From Lipingzhangella_A rawalii (GTDB taxonomy: Bacteria; Actinomycetota; Actinomycetes; Streptosporangiales; Streptosporangiaceae), in assembly GCF_031628175.1 (NCBI RefSeq), contig NZ_JAVLVT010000006.1, forward strand, positions 124,001 to 188,000: a DNA stretch of 64,000 bases. Direction: 5' to 3'. The notes under the pieces were generated by a model that worked only from the letters and a program-made list of their open reading frames with translations, searched no databases and was not told where the DNA came from. A program made the position numbers and the translations under genes. Positions 9,397 through 17,862 of the stretch are shown here, in pieces; positions within the stretch are counted from its first letter, which is position 1, and every line of letters starts with the position of its first letter.

Positions 9397-10435
9397 CCGG
9401 CGCGGTCTCGAGTGAGGACAGGAGAAGGTCGAGCCGCACCTTTCCGGCCGCGCCCCGAGGGATTCGGGCGACCCCGTGGGTGACGCGGGGCAGCGGAGCC
9501 TGGGGGAAGACCGTTTTCAGGACCCCGTGCAGGTCCTCGGCTGCGACTGTGCCTTCACCCGTGTCGGCGAGGTCGGTGTAATACAGGTCGAAGTGTTCGG
9601 CGCGTACGTCATCCCGTACAGGTACGCACACGATGTCGGTGTGCGGGAACCGCTCACGAAGCGCATGTTCGACGTGTTCCAGGTGCAGGCGTACCCCGTT
9701 CACCTTGACCAGGCGGGAGGAGCGCCCCAACAGTTCGAACCGGCCGCCGTCCCGGGGGCGTACGAGATCGTCCAGTTCCAGACTGTCGGGCCACGCGCTC
9801 TCGTTCTCGCGTCGGGCGAGGCGGGGGCTTCGGACCCGGAGCGGCTGTTCGCCACTGGGTGTGGGGGCGCTCACCAGTGACGTGTCGTCGAAGAGGGTCC
9901 ACAGCGGTGATCCGCCGAGCGAGCCACCAGCGGAGGGGACGAGGGGGCGGTGGGCGATGGCACCGGTCTCGGTGGAACCGAGCAGCTCAACCCCACGGAA
10001 ACGAGCCCCCGCGAGTGCCTCGACGATCCGGTCGGTGGCGGTGGTGGTGGGTCCCGTTCCGTGGACCGCGACGACACCCGAGAGTGAGCGCAGTCGTTCG
10101 ACGTGGCTGCGTAGCACTACCCAGGTGGCGGGCAGGCACACGAGGAGGACGCGCTCGTCCGCGGCCAGTTCGACCGGGGACAGCGGGTCCTCCCACTGGT
10201 GTCGGACCGGAACCCGCAGGTGCGCGGGTAGATACTCGCCTAGCAGGGAACCGTACAGGTGTCGTGGCGGGGCGAAGTTGACCACGCGGTCGACCTCGCC
10301 GATGACGGTGTCGGCGAGCAGAGCGGCCTCCGCCCGCATCTGCTCAACGGTGCGCACCCACACCACGGGACAGTCCGACTGCCCGGACGTGGCGAAGGAA
10401 ACCTCGTCGGTGGATCGATGCGCCCCGCAACTCAC
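9377..10435 (-). CDS. Short adenylate-forming enzyme (aryl/acyl-ACP ligase-like)
   Basis: A 352-residue ANL-superfamily protein that begins almost at the phosphate-binding motif (FATSGQSDCPVVW, residues ~14-26). It therefore lacks the long N-terminal region of ordinary acyl-CoA ligases. GSTETGAIAHR matches the A5 motif, GRSSRLVKVNGVRLH the A8 hinge, and Lys in GAAGKVRLD is the likely A10 lysine. The size and motif wording recall the short ligases of aryl-polyene clusters. The P-loop is unusual (SGQSDCP rather than SGSTGxP). GTG 10435 overlaps the ACP stop, so loading the MIO product on that ACP is the obvious role, by inference. Confidence 0.8.
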   Translation of the reverse strand: MSCGAHRSTDEVSFATSGQSDCPVVWVRTVEQMRAEAALLADTVIGEVDRVVNFAPPRHLYGSLLGEYLPAHLRVPVRHQWEDPLSPVELAADERVLLVCLPATWVVLRSHVERLRSLSGVVAVHGTGPTTTATDRIVEALAGARFRGVELLGSTETGAIAHRPLVPSAGGSLGGSPLWTLFDDTSLVSAPTPSGEQPLRVRSPRLARRENESAWPDSLELDDLVRPRDGGRFELLGRSSRLVKVNGVRLHLEHVEHALRERFPHTDIVCVPVRDDVRAEHFDLYYTDLADTGEGTVAAEDLHGVLKTVFPQAPLPRVTHGVARIPRGAAGKVRLDLLLSSLETAPGGDVRE

Positions 10436-10722
10436 TGTCCACGCTCCAGGACTGCGCGGTCCTCAAGCTCGTTACGGACGAACTCGGTCATCCGTCCGAC
10501 GGTGGAGAACCAGTAACGGACGTCGTGGGCGACGAAGTCGACCTCGATCGCGAAGGCGTCCTCGATCCCGGTCACGCACTCCATGGCGGTGAGGCTGTCG
10601 TAACGTTCCCCCAGAACGGCGGCGAGGTCCTCGTCCGTCGCGATGGTCTGGGCGTCCTCGCCCAGCTGGCGATGGAGGACGGCGCGCACTCTCTGCTGGA
10701 TGTCGTCGCTGCTGTCGGTCAT
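10432..10722 (-). CDS. Acyl carrier protein
   Basis: A 96-residue protein with the four-helix carrier pattern. The phosphopantetheine site is Ser43 in ERYDSLTAME, preceded by ATDEDLAAVLG and followed by IEDAFAIEVDF. It is slightly longer than a typical ACP because of a charged tail. ATG overlaps the tautomerase stop as ATGA, and its stop overlaps the ligase start as GTGA. As the only carrier protein in the cluster it should hold the growing acyl intermediate. No ketosynthase or condensation domain is present in the window to use it. Confidence 0.9.
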   Translation of the reverse strand: MTDSSDDIQQRVRAVLHRQLGEDAQTIATDEDLAAVLGERYDSLTAMECVTGIEDAFAIEVDFVAHDVRYWFSTVGRMTEFVRNELEDRAVLERGQ

Positions 10723-11147
10723 CGGGTCTCCTGGTCGTATTCGGAGGTGCTCGTTGCGAGATCGGCTCGTTGGAGTTCACCCCGGCGCCACAGATAGACG
10801 TGGTCCCGAGGGGTGGGACGGAACTCGATGTACAGAAAGGGCGTGTCCTTGGTCGCCCCCAGGGCGTCTGCGATCTCGGCCGCGAGGCCGGAGCGGAACC
10901 CCTCATCGCGTTCGGGACCCACACAGCAGGTCACCGACGCGTGCTGCAACGAACCGTTGCCGGCGGGCAGGGTGTCCATGGGCATGCCACCGCTGAAGAC
11001 CGTCTGTTCCGGGGTCGGCGGGAACCGCACGATCACGTGTGCGGGGTCGATTCCCTCATGGTCGGCCAGCCACCGGGTCAGCCGTAGGGCGACGGCACGG
11101 CGGTGAGACGGAGTCCGGGCGGGGGTGGCGATGGTGATCGTCGGCAA
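10719..11147 (-). CDS. Two-domain tautomerase-superfamily protein
   Basis: About 142 residues starting Met-Pro-Thr-Ile-Thr-Ile, so Pro2 would become the N-terminal catalytic proline of the 4-oxalocrotonate tautomerase superfamily. The first half (to about residue 55) and the second half (from HASVTCCVGPERD) look like two tandem beta-alpha-beta units, as in MIF, cis-CaaD or MSAD. I chose the TTG start at 11147. It has GAAGGA upstream, lies 10 bases after the preceding stop and places Pro at position 2. Such enzymes move protons or isomerise double bonds. Its job here, perhaps on an unsaturated acyl unit, is inferred. Overall assignment is moderate. Confidence 0.6.
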   Translation of the reverse strand: MPTITIATPARTPSHRRAVALRLTRWLADHEGIDPAHVIVRFPPTPEQTVFSGGMPMDTLPAGNGSLQHASVTCCVGPERDEGFRSGLAAEIADALGATKDTPFLYIEFRPTPRDHVYLWRRGELQRADLATSTSEYDQETR

Positions 11148-11157
11148 GGCGGATCCT

Positions 11158-12900
11158 TCAGGACAGGGTGAGGGCGGGGAGATCGAGATCGGGGTCGGCC
11201 AGCCTCCGCCGCAACAGCAGGTGCAGGCAGGCGGCGAGGGGGTCTCGGCCGGGCGGCGCGAGAGGCGTCCAGGCGACTCCCTCCCCGCCCCCGGTCCGGT
11301 CGAGGAACGCCCCGACGTGGTACGGGTCGACGCCGACACCGTTCCGGTCGGCGCTGACGACCGCTTCGAAGGTGGAGATGAGGTCGGGCATTCGGTTGCC
11401 CTGGTCGGCCCAACCGCCTCCCCGTACGCGGTGCCGGGCGAGCAGGTCGGTGACGAGCTCAGAGGTTGGATGGCCGAGACTGGCGAGCACCCTGGTTGCA
11501 TGGAGACCTGAGCGCAACGTGGGCCGCGCGCCGGGTACGTTGCCCCACCCCGGTGCTTCGCCCGGCGCGTCTCGGTAACACGCCTGGACGAAGGCCTCCA
11601 AGGTCCCGGGGGCCAGGGCCGGCTGCTCGGGGGAACTTCCGGCGAGCCATAGGATCTCGACGGCGGCCGCGGTCGAGACTAGGTCCGAACCGCGACCGTG
11701 CCAGTAACCGAAACCGCCGTCGGGGTTCTGGAGTCCGCCCAGCCACCCGGTGATCTCGCGTAGGGAGCGCGGGTCATCCCGGAAGGCGCCGGCGGCCAGC
11801 GCCCACAGTGTGCACCGCACCTCGGCCCCGCGCCCGGGCATGTACATCACACCGCCTTCGTTGGGCAGTTGGCACCCTTCCAACCAGCGGCGCCTCTCCT
11901 CCGAGGCGGGGTGGTCGGGATGCGCGCTCAGCAGCGCGGCCGCCGTGGTGAGGGCGTCCGCCGCGTGTTCGGGTTCCCGGTAGGTGTAACCGCCACCGGG
12001 GCAGGCCAGTTCGAGAAGGCGATTCTCCACGGCGTCGGCGATTTCCTCGGTGATCCGTTCCCCGATCTCCCGCAGTGCGCCTACCGCGCAGAAGGAAGCC
12101 CACACGTCCGCCACCGGGTAGCCGGGCCATCGGACGAACGCACCGGAGGGGACACGCTGGGAGAGGATCCACGGTGCGCACGGTTCGGCGGGACCCGAAT
12201 CCAGGGCGGCCAGGGCCCCGACAGCACGGTAGGTGGCCCACATGCACGGCACTTCGGCACGGGAGTCGAAGCCGAAGCCGCCGTCGGAGTGCTGCTGTGC
12301 CCGCAGCCAGGCGATGAGTGCTTCGGTGTTCCATGGGACGAGCGCGGGTTCCAGGGAGTCGAGCGCACGCCAGGCGGCCACCCCGTAGTAGCAGGCGCGT
12401 ACGTCGGCGCCTCCCGCGCGGGCGTGGTCGGGCGACCAGCTCAGTCCGCCATCCTGCGTCTGAAGTTCGCCAAGCCAGTTCAGCAGGCGCTCCCGGTCGG
12501 GGACATCCTCGCCGCAGACAGAGACGGTGGTGCGGGTGGAGAAGTGGGTGGCCCAGACCTCCGCATTCTGTCCAGGCATCATGGCGTAGGCCTCGCCCGT
12601 CCACGTCTGGCGCAGCCACCTTCCGGTGTGCTCGACGTCGGCGACCTCCTGCCCCAGGTCGGCCAGGGTGGACGCGCAGTAGAAGGTGGCCCAGGCGTCG
12701 GAGGCCATGCCCCGGTTCCAGGCGTAGCCTCCGTCGGGGTTGCGGCGCCGCCGCATCTGTTCCGCGGTCTCCCCCAGCGGATCGGCATTCTCGGCACGAC
12801 CCAACCAGGTGAGGGTGCGGACGGCGGCGTAGGTGCACCAGAGGTCGGCGGCGCCGGTCACCGGGACTGCTGGTGAGGGGGCGGCGGGGGCGAGTGTCAC
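11158..12900 (-). CDS. Prenyltransferase/squalene-cyclase-type toroid repeat protein
   Basis: About 580 residues made of roughly ten repeats, each ending in a small-residue turn such as NPDGGYAWN, TQDGGLSW, HSDGGFGFD, NEGGVMYMP, NPDGGFGYW and RGGGWADQ, followed by D.....A...L. This is the alpha/alpha-toroid pattern of terpene cyclases and protein prenyltransferase beta subunits. I find no DxDD acid motif, so a protonation-type class II cyclase is unlikely. GTG 12900 (GTGA overlap, GGAG upstream) is preferred over a longer frame that runs through the ligase gene. Its function is unknown; a cyclisation or scaffolding role is possible. Confidence 0.75.
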   Translation of the reverse strand: MTLAPAAPSPAVPVTGAADLWCTYAAVRTLTWLGRAENADPLGETAEQMRRRRNPDGGYAWNRGMASDAWATFYCASTLADLGQEVADVEHTGRWLRQTWTGEAYAMMPGQNAEVWATHFSTRTTVSVCGEDVPDRERLLNWLGELQTQDGGLSWSPDHARAGGADVRACYYGVAAWRALDSLEPALVPWNTEALIAWLRAQQHSDGGFGFDSRAEVPCMWATYRAVGALAALDSGPAEPCAPWILSQRVPSGAFVRWPGYPVADVWASFCAVGALREIGERITEEIADAVENRLLELACPGGGYTYREPEHAADALTTAAALLSAHPDHPASEERRRWLEGCQLPNEGGVMYMPGRGAEVRCTLWALAAGAFRDDPRSLREITGWLGGLQNPDGGFGYWHGRGSDLVSTAAAVEILWLAGSSPEQPALAPGTLEAFVQACYRDAPGEAPGWGNVPGARPTLRSGLHATRVLASLGHPTSELVTDLLARHRVRGGGWADQGNRMPDLISTFEAVVSADRNGVGVDPYHVGAFLDRTGGGEGVAWTPLAPPGRDPLAACLHLLLRRRLADPDLDLPALTLS

Positions 12901-14210
12901 GATGTCTCCACGATCCGGATGTTGGAGCGCTTCCAGCTCTTCTGCGAACCACCGCTCTTGGTGTTGGCGGGCAGAGTGTTCACGAACGTGACCTCGTCCC
13001 ACTCCGTCCCCAGGTGTTCCCGTGACCGGCGCTGGAGTTCCTCCGCCATCCGCCCTTCCAGGGAGCGGTCGGTGCCGACGCCGCGTTCCAGGAGTAGCCG
13101 GGCCGTCTTTCCGTGGGAGTCGGTCTCCAGGAGGTACCCGGTGGCGGTCGTGGCGCCATAGACGACCTCCTCGACCACGCCGGGGGTCAGCGCGACTCCG
13201 TGGACGCGCAAGCCATCGGTGCCCCGGCCCAGGATCCTGACAACGGGTGCGGCACCGCCGCACGCGCAGCCGTCGGACACCTCCGCTCGGTCCCCGGTGG
13301 CGTAGCGCAGCAGGGGTCGGGCGTGGAGGTTGAGCGGGGTGACCACGAGATCGCCGGTCCCGGACGCGGCTGTCAACGGGACGGTCCGATCACCCTGGTC
13401 CAGCTCGATGTAGTTTGCCGAGGTGAGTAGGTGTAGGTGGTCCTCCCGGCAGGTGGCCGCCAGGGTTCCGGTCTCGGTGCTGCCGTAGCTCGCGTCGTAC
13501 ACCGAGGCCTCCCACCACTGGCCGAGGCGACGGCGCATGGCGGGCACGCTCACCTCGCCCAGCAGCATGAGGGAGCGCACGGATCTGCTCACGTCCCCCA
13601 GAAAGCCGCGTTGCTGGAGCAGACGGGTGAGTTGGAGGGCCACCCCGGGGGCGAGAAAGACTGTGGTCGGACGCAGCGTGGTCCAGAGGTCGATTAGGCG
13701 GTCCCAGTCCGAGATGCCGGTGGCGAACGGGTAGGCACGAGTGTGCGGCAGGTCGAGGTAATCACAAACCGAGCTGACCAGATCCCCGACGGGGACGATG
13801 TCGGAGGGGAGCAGGCTGAGCACGCGGTCATGATCGGTGAGGACGTCCCGCCAGGCGGAGGCCACCGAGGCGGTGTTCCAGATGATGTCCTCGGCCAGGC
13901 GCGGGGTGGGCGTGGCTCCGCCGGTGGTTCCGGTCGTCTCGTAATATTTCGCGCAGGTTCCGAGGGGGACGGCAACGAAGCACCAGGGGTCCTCCTTCAG
14001 CCGTTCCTTCGGGGTGACGGGTAGGGCGGTGAACGCCTCCCAGGAGAACGCGCCAAGATGCGCATAGGCGGCGGAGGAGCGAGCCCGTTCCCAGGCCCGG
14101 GCGATCTTGTCGCGGTGGAAGTCCTCCTGGGGCGTGGTTCTGGACGCTCCTCGAAACTCGACCTCGGCTTCCAGGAGGGTTTCGATCCGTTCCTTGGTGT
14201 TGATGAGCAT
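12897..14210 (-). CDS. Phenylacetate-CoA ligase-like adenylate-forming enzyme (second)
   Basis: A 437-residue PaaK-type ANL protein. ATP-binding motif ETTGTTGGATPTP is at residues 91-103, then YGSTETGTLA, RYATGDRAE, a Cys pair in GCACGG, the GRGTDGLRVHG hinge and a Lys-rich end (NTKSGGSQKSWKR) with the probable adenylation lysine. Such enzymes activate an aryl or acyl acid as an adenylate for transfer to CoA, a carrier protein or an amine. It begins 12 bases after the upstream ATP-grasp stop and overlaps the toroid gene start. The CxCGG pair is the small zinc motif of many PaaK-like proteins. Confidence 0.85.
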   Translation of the reverse strand: MLINTKERIETLLEAEVEFRGASRTTPQEDFHRDKIARAWERARSSAAYAHLGAFSWEAFTALPVTPKERLKEDPWCFVAVPLGTCAKYYETTGTTGGATPTPRLAEDIIWNTASVASAWRDVLTDHDRVLSLLPSDIVPVGDLVSSVCDYLDLPHTRAYPFATGISDWDRLIDLWTTLRPTTVFLAPGVALQLTRLLQQRGFLGDVSRSVRSLMLLGEVSVPAMRRRLGQWWEASVYDASYGSTETGTLAATCREDHLHLLTSANYIELDQGDRTVPLTAASGTGDLVVTPLNLHARPLLRYATGDRAEVSDGCACGGAAPVVRILGRGTDGLRVHGVALTPGVVEEVVYGATTATGYLLETDSHGKTARLLLERGVGTDRSLEGRMAEELQRRSREHLGTEWDEVTFVNTLPANTKSGGSQKSWKRSNIRIVETS

Positions 14211-14222
14211 GGAGGTGTCTCC

Positions 14223-15608
14223 TCAGGTTTGGGCGAAGGGTGCGACGTGGAAGACACAGCCGACGTGCGACCCGTCTCCCAGGTATCGGATGTCCTGGTC
14301 GCGGCCGAGGAGGCCCTTGACGAATCCGCCGCTCAGCCCGGCGGAGGTGACGAACATTCCCCAGTGCAGGTGACAGGTGGAGGGCGGGTCCCGCCTGTCT
14401 GACCCGTGGAACCGTTCGGCGAGCGAGGGGACCCGTTCCTGGACGATGTGTTTCTGCTCGACGGCGTTGCGCACGAGGGCGGGCCAGGCGTGCGGTTCGG
14501 TCATCCAGCCCGCATGGATGCCCTGTCCCGCGTGCCCGATACTCGGTTTGAGCACCAGGTTCTCCCGCGCCGCCAGGGTGTGCTCCAGGAGTGACCCGTC
14601 CCTGTGCTCCACGGAGTCGGCATCGGTCAGGGATCGGGTCCAGGGCAGCAGGCGGTCGATCGTGTCGAGTTCCTCTGGGGTGAACCGGTTCCGGTTGCGG
14701 TCGTCACTGAGCATCGCCATGCACGCCTTGGTGCCGTATAGGTCGGCGTTGAGCGGGGAGAACAGGCCGACGGCCCCCTCGGATGCGGCCGCGTGCAGCG
14801 GGGCCAGTAGGTCGGCGGCGTCCGGCTCTTGGGCGACGGTCTTGAGGAGGAACGTCCGGTACACGGCATCGACCCTGACCCCGTGGGCGTACAGGTGCCC
14901 GCCTCGGTACTCGAGGTCCTTGACCGTGCAGGTCACCATGCGAAAACCAAGGTCGGTCATGAGGTCCACGAAGAGCGAGGCGTTGACCTGGACCGGTGAG
15001 GTCACCCAGTGGGTGAGCGCGATGGTCGGCCGGTCCTCGACCCGCCCGCCGAAGGTGTCCAGCAGGGTGCGGGACATGAGTTCGAGGGGATCGTGGTACT
15101 CCAGGCTCTCGGCGAGGGCAAACTCCCGGAAGGAGGGGTCGCACAGGGTGGCCCGGCACAGTTCGCCGAATTCGAAGGAGCCGAGGGAGCTGGAGGTGTT
15201 GAACTCCACCATCCGAAACCCCGAAGGGCCGAACACGAGGTCAGCGCGGCCTAGAGGCACCTTGGGACCGGACAGCATGTCGAGGGCGGCTGCGAGGCCG
15301 GGCCCGGTCCAGCCCAGTGCCCGAGCGAACGCCGCCTCGTCGCCATCGAAGAGCCGATCCGGTAGGGATTGGAGGGTTCTCAGAAGCAGGGGCAGGTCGT
15401 GGTCGAGTCCACGTGTCTGTTCGGCGTCCAGGAAGGCGGGGCGGGTGAGGAGCGGCCGGGTGAACCAAGCCCGGAACCTGTCATAGGCGGGGAGGTCGGT
15501 GTCCAGGGCCCGCCCGTCCCCGCGTTCGGGGGCGAGAAAGGCCCTGGTTGGCCGATTCTCTCCGAGGGGCGAGGACCTGGGGGAGTCGACGCTCGGCAGA
15601 GTGGTCAC
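14223..15608 (-). CDS. Circularly permuted ATP-grasp-type ligase
   Basis: A 461-residue protein. The motif order is RMVEFNTSSSLGSFEF near residue 130, then ENLVLKPSIGHAGQGI and KHIVQERVPSL towards the C-terminus. This order suggests the circularly permuted ATP-grasp group found with glutathionylspermidine-synthase-like ligases. The expected chemistry is ATP-driven amide formation through an acyl-phosphate. The GTG start overlaps the stop of the ligase upstream (GTGA). It is distinct from the other two ATP-grasps of the cluster, which argues for several different amide bonds in the product. Substrates are unknown. Confidence 0.75.
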   Translation of the reverse strand: MTTLPSVDSPRSSPLGENRPTRAFLAPERGDGRALDTDLPAYDRFRAWFTRPLLTRPAFLDAEQTRGLDHDLPLLLRTLQSLPDRLFDGDEAAFARALGWTGPGLAAALDMLSGPKVPLGRADLVFGPSGFRMVEFNTSSSLGSFEFGELCRATLCDPSFREFALAESLEYHDPLELMSRTLLDTFGGRVEDRPTIALTHWVTSPVQVNASLFVDLMTDLGFRMVTCTVKDLEYRGGHLYAHGVRVDAVYRTFLLKTVAQEPDAADLLAPLHAAASEGAVGLFSPLNADLYGTKACMAMLSDDRNRNRFTPEELDTIDRLLPWTRSLTDADSVEHRDGSLLEHTLAARENLVLKPSIGHAGQGIHAGWMTEPHAWPALVRNAVEQKHIVQERVPSLAERFHGSDRRDPPSTCHLHWGMFVTSAGLSGGFVKGLLGRDQDIRYLGDGSHVGCVFHVAPFAQT

Positions 15609-16789
15609 GAGTGTCCTCCATGATTCGGGGGGTCGAGTGCGTCGCGCCAGAGGACCGGCAGAACTTTGTCAGTGCGGGGGCTGCGCTCGAGCACGGCGAC
15701 TCGCTTCACGGACACCGTGTCCGGTACGCTCAGGTCAAGAATGTCGAGGCCGTCGGTGCGGCGCACCAGCTCCGACCGGACCCCGTGAGCTTCCCGTTCG
15801 GCCTCGGTGTAGTGCAGCTGTAGGGAGGTCACGGCGGCTGGATCGGCCGGGTCGCAGTAGAGCAGGAGCTGAGCCTCGCGCACCCCCGGAATGGTCACGG
15901 CCCGTTCCAGAATGTCCCCGGCGCGCAGCATGACCCCACAGAGCTTGAATTGGTCGTCCACACGCCCCACGACCCGGAACGCGTGGCCGTCCGCGCAGGG
16001 GCACGTCATCGGCTCGACGCGATCGCCCAGCCGGAAGCGCACCGCGGGCGCAGGCCAGCCCTCGCCGACCCGGCTGAGCAGTGCGCCCTCGTCCTCGGGC
16101 TCGAGAAGCTGGTCCGGGAGCAGATGGAAAACGTCCGTGCGGCACCCGGGCCGGTTCACGCCGATGACGAATGTCTCGATGGACCCGTAGTTGCCCCAGA
16201 GGCCGGCTTCCGGGAATGCCTCGTGAATGACGGTCGACCGTGCGGGCGTCATCGGTTCACCGGCCCAAATGATGGTGCGGACGTCGAGGTCGACACCGTT
16301 CGCCGATACAGCCTCGGCGAACCGGGCGACCGCGTTGGGTGCGCCAGCGATTGCGTTGACCCCCAGCCCGGCCAGGGTGGGTGCCCATTCGGCGACATCC
16401 TTGGGGGCGAGCGAGCCGATGGGAGCCACCGTGCTCTGGCAGTACCCCGAGAGCGCGTTGTAGAAGTACTGCGCGCCCCACATGCGCCCGGGGGAGAAGA
16501 GGTTAAGCAGGACGTCCCCCGCTCCGAGGGGGCGCCAGTGCGGCAACAGCCGCGGAACGCCCAGGTTCGGGGCCATGACGGTTAGCTTCGGTGCCCCCGT
16601 GGTCCCGCCACTGGCAACGACCAGTCCTCCGTTCGAACGCGCACGAGTCCTGGCCGCGTCCTGCATTCGCGTGAAGGTCCAGGGGGTGAGATCGGCGAAG
16701 TCTTGGAGGTCATCGGGGTCGTTCGCGGGCCCCAGCCACCGACGGGCCTCGGCGAGGACGTGGTCGGCCCCGGCGGTGCCGATACTCAC
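15605..16789 (-). CDS. Phenylacetate-CoA ligase-like adenylate-forming enzyme (first)
   Basis: About 394 residues from GTG 16789, which overlaps the RimK-like gene stop as GTGA; a longer frame would run through that gene. Motifs are VVASGGTTGAPK (57-68), WGNYGSIETF, RFRLGDRVE, a CPCADGH zinc-like site, and GRVDDQFKLCG as hinge. The C-terminal subdomain ends ERSPRTDKVLP with a candidate catalytic Lys. It is shorter at the N-terminus than standard CoA ligases. Two PaaK-like enzymes and one shorter ligase in one operon imply separate activation of up to three acids. Function is family-level only. Confidence 0.82.
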   Translation of the reverse strand: MSIGTAGADHVLAEARRWLGPANDPDDLQDFADLTPWTFTRMQDAARTRARSNGGLVVASGGTTGAPKLTVMAPNLGVPRLLPHWRPLGAGDVLLNLFSPGRMWGAQYFYNALSGYCQSTVAPIGSLAPKDVAEWAPTLAGLGVNAIAGAPNAVARFAEAVSANGVDLDVRTIIWAGEPMTPARSTVIHEAFPEAGLWGNYGSIETFVIGVNRPGCRTDVFHLLPDQLLEPEDEGALLSRVGEGWPAPAVRFRLGDRVEPMTCPCADGHAFRVVGRVDDQFKLCGVMLRAGDILERAVTIPGVREAQLLLYCDPADPAAVTSLQLHYTEAEREAHGVRSELVRRTDGLDILDLSVPDTVSVKRVAVLERSPRTDKVLPVLWRDALDPPNHGGHS

Positions 16790-17826
16790 AGCATCGCCTC
16801 TCGAAGGGGGCGGACTCCCTCTGGTGCGGTAGTCGAGGGAAGGGTCCGGGCCAGGTGGGCGTCGAGGCGTGCGGCGTAGGCGCGAAAGCGGGTGCCCACC
16901 ACTCGCAGGAGGGCTTCGGGATCGCCGAACAGTGCGGAGACCGCCCCATCGGGCTCGACCTCCGAGAACCAGAGGGCGCCGTCTGACGTTCTGAGTAGGT
17001 CGATGCACAGGTAGGACAGGTCGTATCGGGCATATACGAGATCCACCAGCTCACGCACGGCCGGTTCGATCTCGGTTCGTTCGCTGAAGGACCCACCCCG
17101 GCTGATGTTGGCCACGTGGGAACCCTCACCGGGCACCCGGTCGTAGACGGCGACGATCTCGCCCTCGACCACCACGACACGGACGTCGGCGGCGATTTCA
17201 CCCACGGACGGTTGTACGAGCATCGCCGCGCCGCTGCCCGAGGCCAGGCCGAGAACCGCGTCTAGGGTCGGTCGGTCCGCGCACCGCACACACCCAAGTC
17301 CGCGCCCCCAGGAGACGGGTTTGATGAAGACGGGAAACCACGCATCCGGGATCAAGTCCCCGTGTCCCAATCGGTGGATGTCCCTCCCGGCGGTCAGCCG
17401 GACCGAGGGGATGACCGGTAACGGTGCGTCCCGCAGCGCCTCCGCTGTGGCGAACTTATCGTTGAACAGCAGCGCTTCCGAAAGCGGAATGGCGGACCAG
17501 AATCCTAGGGAATCCAGGGATCGAACCGTGGTCAGGTTCTGCCACAGGTCGACCTGGTGGGTAGGTCCGGAACGGATGTCGTAAACGATGATGTCCCATT
17601 CCGGATCTAGTCTCTGGCTCTGCCAGTAGGCTTTTCCATCGGACATGACGATATGCTCGGGGTTAGCCAGTCCGAAATCCATTCCTACCTGTTCGGCGAC
17701 ACGTGCGTAACTGGGCCAGAAGGTGGTGCGTTCCCACTCGGTGTCCGCGCGCGATCCACGATCGGGGAACAGATACAGAATTCTTTTTCTGCGGTTTTCG
17801 GTCACGAATATTCTCTCACCAGACAC
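16786..17826 (-). CDS. ATP-grasp ligase, RimK/glutathione-synthase-like
   Basis: A 346-residue protein. An N-terminal preATP-grasp region is followed by LLFNDKFATAEAL, PSVRLT, and the ATP-binding loop FIKPVSWGRGLGCV. Next come AADVRVVVVEGEIVA and a metal-binding end LWFSEVEPDGAVS. This spacing is that of RimK- or GshB-like ligases, which add an amino acid to a carboxylate. It is the second gene of the operon, 36 bases after the SDR stop. In the usual motif the metal site is D...E.N; here it reads EVEPDG, so the Asn is replaced, which deserves structural checking. Substrate unknown. Confidence 0.82.
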   Translation of the reverse strand: MSGERIFVTENRRKRILYLFPDRGSRADTEWERTTFWPSYARVAEQVGMDFGLANPEHIVMSDGKAYWQSQRLDPEWDIIVYDIRSGPTHQVDLWQNLTTVRSLDSLGFWSAIPLSEALLFNDKFATAEALRDAPLPVIPSVRLTAGRDIHRLGHGDLIPDAWFPVFIKPVSWGRGLGCVRCADRPTLDAVLGLASGSGAAMLVQPSVGEIAADVRVVVVEGEIVAVYDRVPGEGSHVANISRGGSFSERTEIEPAVRELVDLVYARYDLSYLCIDLLRTSDGALWFSEVEPDGAVSALFGDPEALLRVVGTRFRAYAARLDAHLARTLPSTTAPEGVRPLREAML

Positions 17827-17862
17827 GCGGGTGGATATTGCTAGAGCAGAGGGACAATCGGG

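Noticed and set aside
11158..13263. 701-residue version of the toroid protein
   Set aside because: The first ~120 residues are an antisense/overlap reading of the ligase gene; GTG 12900 has a ribosome site and the normal coupled overlap.
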